A stretch of 7,020 bases of DNA from UBA4661 sp002405405. GTDB taxonomy: Bacteria; Bacteroidota; Ignavibacteria; Kapaibacteriales; UBA4661. Below the pieces are notes generated by a model. The model was not told the DNA's origin. It did no database searches and saw nothing but the letters and a program-made list of their open reading frames with translations. Each line of letters opens with the position of its first letter. Position 1 is the first letter of the stretch. The position numbers and the translations under genes were made by a program. The stretch is from assembly GCA_036847245.1 (NCBI GenBank), contig DAIUAL010000179.1:1-7020 (forward strand). The letters run 5' to 3'. Below, in pieces: positions 5,897 through 7,020 of this stretch.

Positions 5897-6874
5897 TTAT
5901 ATACCGGGCACATCAAAAAGTGAACTGATAGAAAGATTATTATTCGTGCGCAAAATTGCTTCACCAATAACTTCTGCTACCGAACACACTTCAATTTTTT
6001 CACTTTTCATCATTGCCGAGCGATTAGGTTCAGCAGGAATTGTGGTATCAGTAACAAAGAGTTTTTTCAACGGACTGGCTTCGATTTTTTCTACCGCCGA
6101 ACCCGAAAAGACAGGGTGCGTACAGGCACCATAGACAGATTCAGCACCGGCTTCCGACACCGCTTTTGCACAGTTACAGAATGTTCCCGCTGTATCGATA
6201 AGATCATCGATAATGATTGCATTTTTACCTTTGACATCACCGATAATATTGAGGACCTCACTTTGATTATGTGCTGTACGTCGCTTATCGATGATTGCTA
6301 GATCTGCTCCCAAACGCTTTGCGTAAGCACGAGCTGTTTTCGCACTGCCGACATCAGGAGCAACAACAACTAAGTTAGCTAACTGAAGTTTTTCAATTGC
6401 TTTTTTAAGCGCGCGTGCTGAATACAGATGATCTAATGGGATATCGAAAAAACCTTGCAATTGCGGTGTATGCAATTCCATAGTAATGACGCGATCAGCA
6501 CCTGCCGCGGTGATCATATTAGCAACTAATTTTGCCGTAATGGAAACTCGAGGCTGATCTTTACGATCTTGACGAGAATAACCAAAATATGGTATAACGG
6601 CTGTAATGCGTTTTGCTGAAGCACGCTTTGCCGCGTCAATCATCATCAGCAACTCCATAAGATTGTCAGCAGGAGCTTGAGTTGATTGTATGATGTACAA
6701 ATCTGTACCGCGTACATTTTCTTCATACTTAACAGTCAACTCACCATCGCTAAAATTTGTCAGAGTAACCTTGCCAAGCGCGAAAGGTTCACCCAAATAA
6801 TTGGAGATGTACCGAGCAATCTGCTCCGCAAGTTGCGGATTGGCGCGTCCTGAAGTAATGAGCAAGTTGCTCAT
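5897..6874 (-). CDS. prs: Ribose-phosphate pyrophosphokinase (PRPP synthetase), class I
   Basis: Converts ribose 5-phosphate and ATP to 5-phosphoribosyl 1-pyrophosphate and AMP, feeding purine, pyrimidine, NAD, histidine and tryptophan synthesis in the cytosol. It has 325 aa, close to the usual 310-320. Visible motifs in order: NFSDGEL (40-46); VIPYFGYSRQDRK (93-105), the ATP-binding loop; ITMELHTPQLQGFF (130-143) with the metal/ATP-binding H135; PDVGSAKTARAYAKRLGAD (173-191); the catalytic flexible-loop region DKRR (196-199, K197); and IIIDDLIDTAGT (220-231), the PRPP/ribose-5-phosphate binding loop. All key residues are present. The ATG at 6874 has GAGGT 7 nt upstream. rplY follows after 118 nt, an arrangement frequent in Bacteroidota and relatives. 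No clear terminator follows prs, so read-through into rplY is possible. Confidence 0.98.
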   Translation of the reverse strand: MSNLLITSGRANPQLAEQIARYISNYLGEPFALGKVTLTNFSDGELTVKYEENVRGTDLYIIQSTQAPADNLMELLMMIDAAKRASAKRITAVIPYFGYSRQDRKDQPRVSITAKLVANMITAAGADRVITMELHTPQLQGFFDIPLDHLYSARALKKAIEKLQLANLVVVAPDVGSAKTARAYAKRLGADLAIIDKRRTAHNQSEVLNIIGDVKGKNAIIIDDLIDTAGTFCNCAKAVSEAGAESVYGACTHPVFSGSAVEKIEASPLKKLFVTDTTIPAEPNRSAMMKSEKIEVCSVAEVIGEAILRTNNNLSISSLFDVPGI

Positions 6875-6881
6875 AGCAAGT

Positions 6882-6886
6882 ACCTC
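6882..6886 (-). promoter_or_regulatory. Ribosome binding site of prs
   Basis: GAGGT on the minus strand, 7 nt before the prs ATG at 6874. It supports the chosen start. Confidence 0.7.
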
Positions 6887-6925
6887 AAAAAATAAGAGAA
6901 ATGAACTATTCGCCTTTTAAACAAA

Positions 6926-6956
6926 TCAAGCACCTCTCTATTCGTTTGGTGCTCGA
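6926..6956 (-). terminator. Hairpin upstream of prs: possible terminator of the preceding gene or prs leader structure
   Basis: On the minus-strand RNA 6956-6948 (TCGAGCACC) pairs with 6934-6926 over 9 positions including one G-U, with a 13-nt loop. It is followed by TTTGTTTAAAA. Read as plus-strand RNA, the same position is an A-C mismatch and no T tract follows, so a leftward role is more likely. The broken T run and large loop keep confidence low. Confidence 0.35.
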
Positions 6957-7020
6957 CTTCCTCGCAATACTTCAATTGTATTTTCGGAGAAAACTATTCG
7001 TATATTGTTGCTGGGTCGGC

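Noticed and set aside
6990..7020. Start of a tRNA or other RNA gene at the right edge (GGGTCGGC)
   Set aside because: Only a few bases are visible, with no cloverleaf arms to test.
1..7020. Insertion sequence, CRISPR array, phage or defence genes
   Set aside because: No repeat-spacer pattern, transposase motif, target duplication or defence-type domain was seen on either strand.

Overview
This window looks like ordinary chromosomal housekeeping DNA from a bacterium of the Bacteroidota/Chlorobiota/Ignavibacteria-like (FCB) group. The evidence for that placement is the order prs-rplY-pth, a long (Ctc-type) ribosomal protein L25, a PRPP synthetase with a GSAKTARAYAKR stretch after its PDV motif, and a split-type propionyl-CoA carboxylase-like biotin carrier. 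I know these traits from that group, but no database was searched, so the placement is an inference. GC content is moderate by eye. Several genes (htrA, rplY, prs) have clear Shine-Dalgarno sequences, which argues against a Bacteroidetes lineage that has lost SD use.

All seven genes lie on the minus strand, so transcription runs from right to left. From right to left they are: a 146-nt upstream region with a hairpin and a repeated heptamer (6875-7020); prs (6874-5897); a 118-nt gap carrying a good sigma70-type promoter; rplY (5778-5182); a very clear intrinsic terminator (5136-5101); pth (5060-4371); an exported TPR-repeat protein whose start lies 1 nt after the pth stop (4369-2822); a stand-alone biotin carrier protein (2763-2248); a 195-nt regulatory gap with a promoter and a leader hairpin; an HtrA/Deg-type periplasmic protease (2052-487); a 42-nt terminator-like hairpin; and the N-terminal 122 residues of a DUF1460 amidase-like protein with a twin-arginine leader (367-1), cut by the left edge.

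The genes fall into functional blocks. prs makes PRPP for nucleotide synthesis. rplY and pth serve translation, as a 5S rRNA-binding ribosomal protein and as recycling of peptidyl-tRNA. The TPR protein and the biotin carrier appear to be co-transcribed with pth but have no evident functional link to it. htrA and the DUF1460 gene both encode envelope proteins, one for protein quality control and one for peptidoglycan, each probably in its own unit. No gap exceeds 300 bases. I saw no mobile element, CRISPR array, integration site or clear RNA gene. I found no convincing undescribed system; the points worth a second look are regulatory structures and the unexplained pairing of the TPR and biotin-carrier genes.
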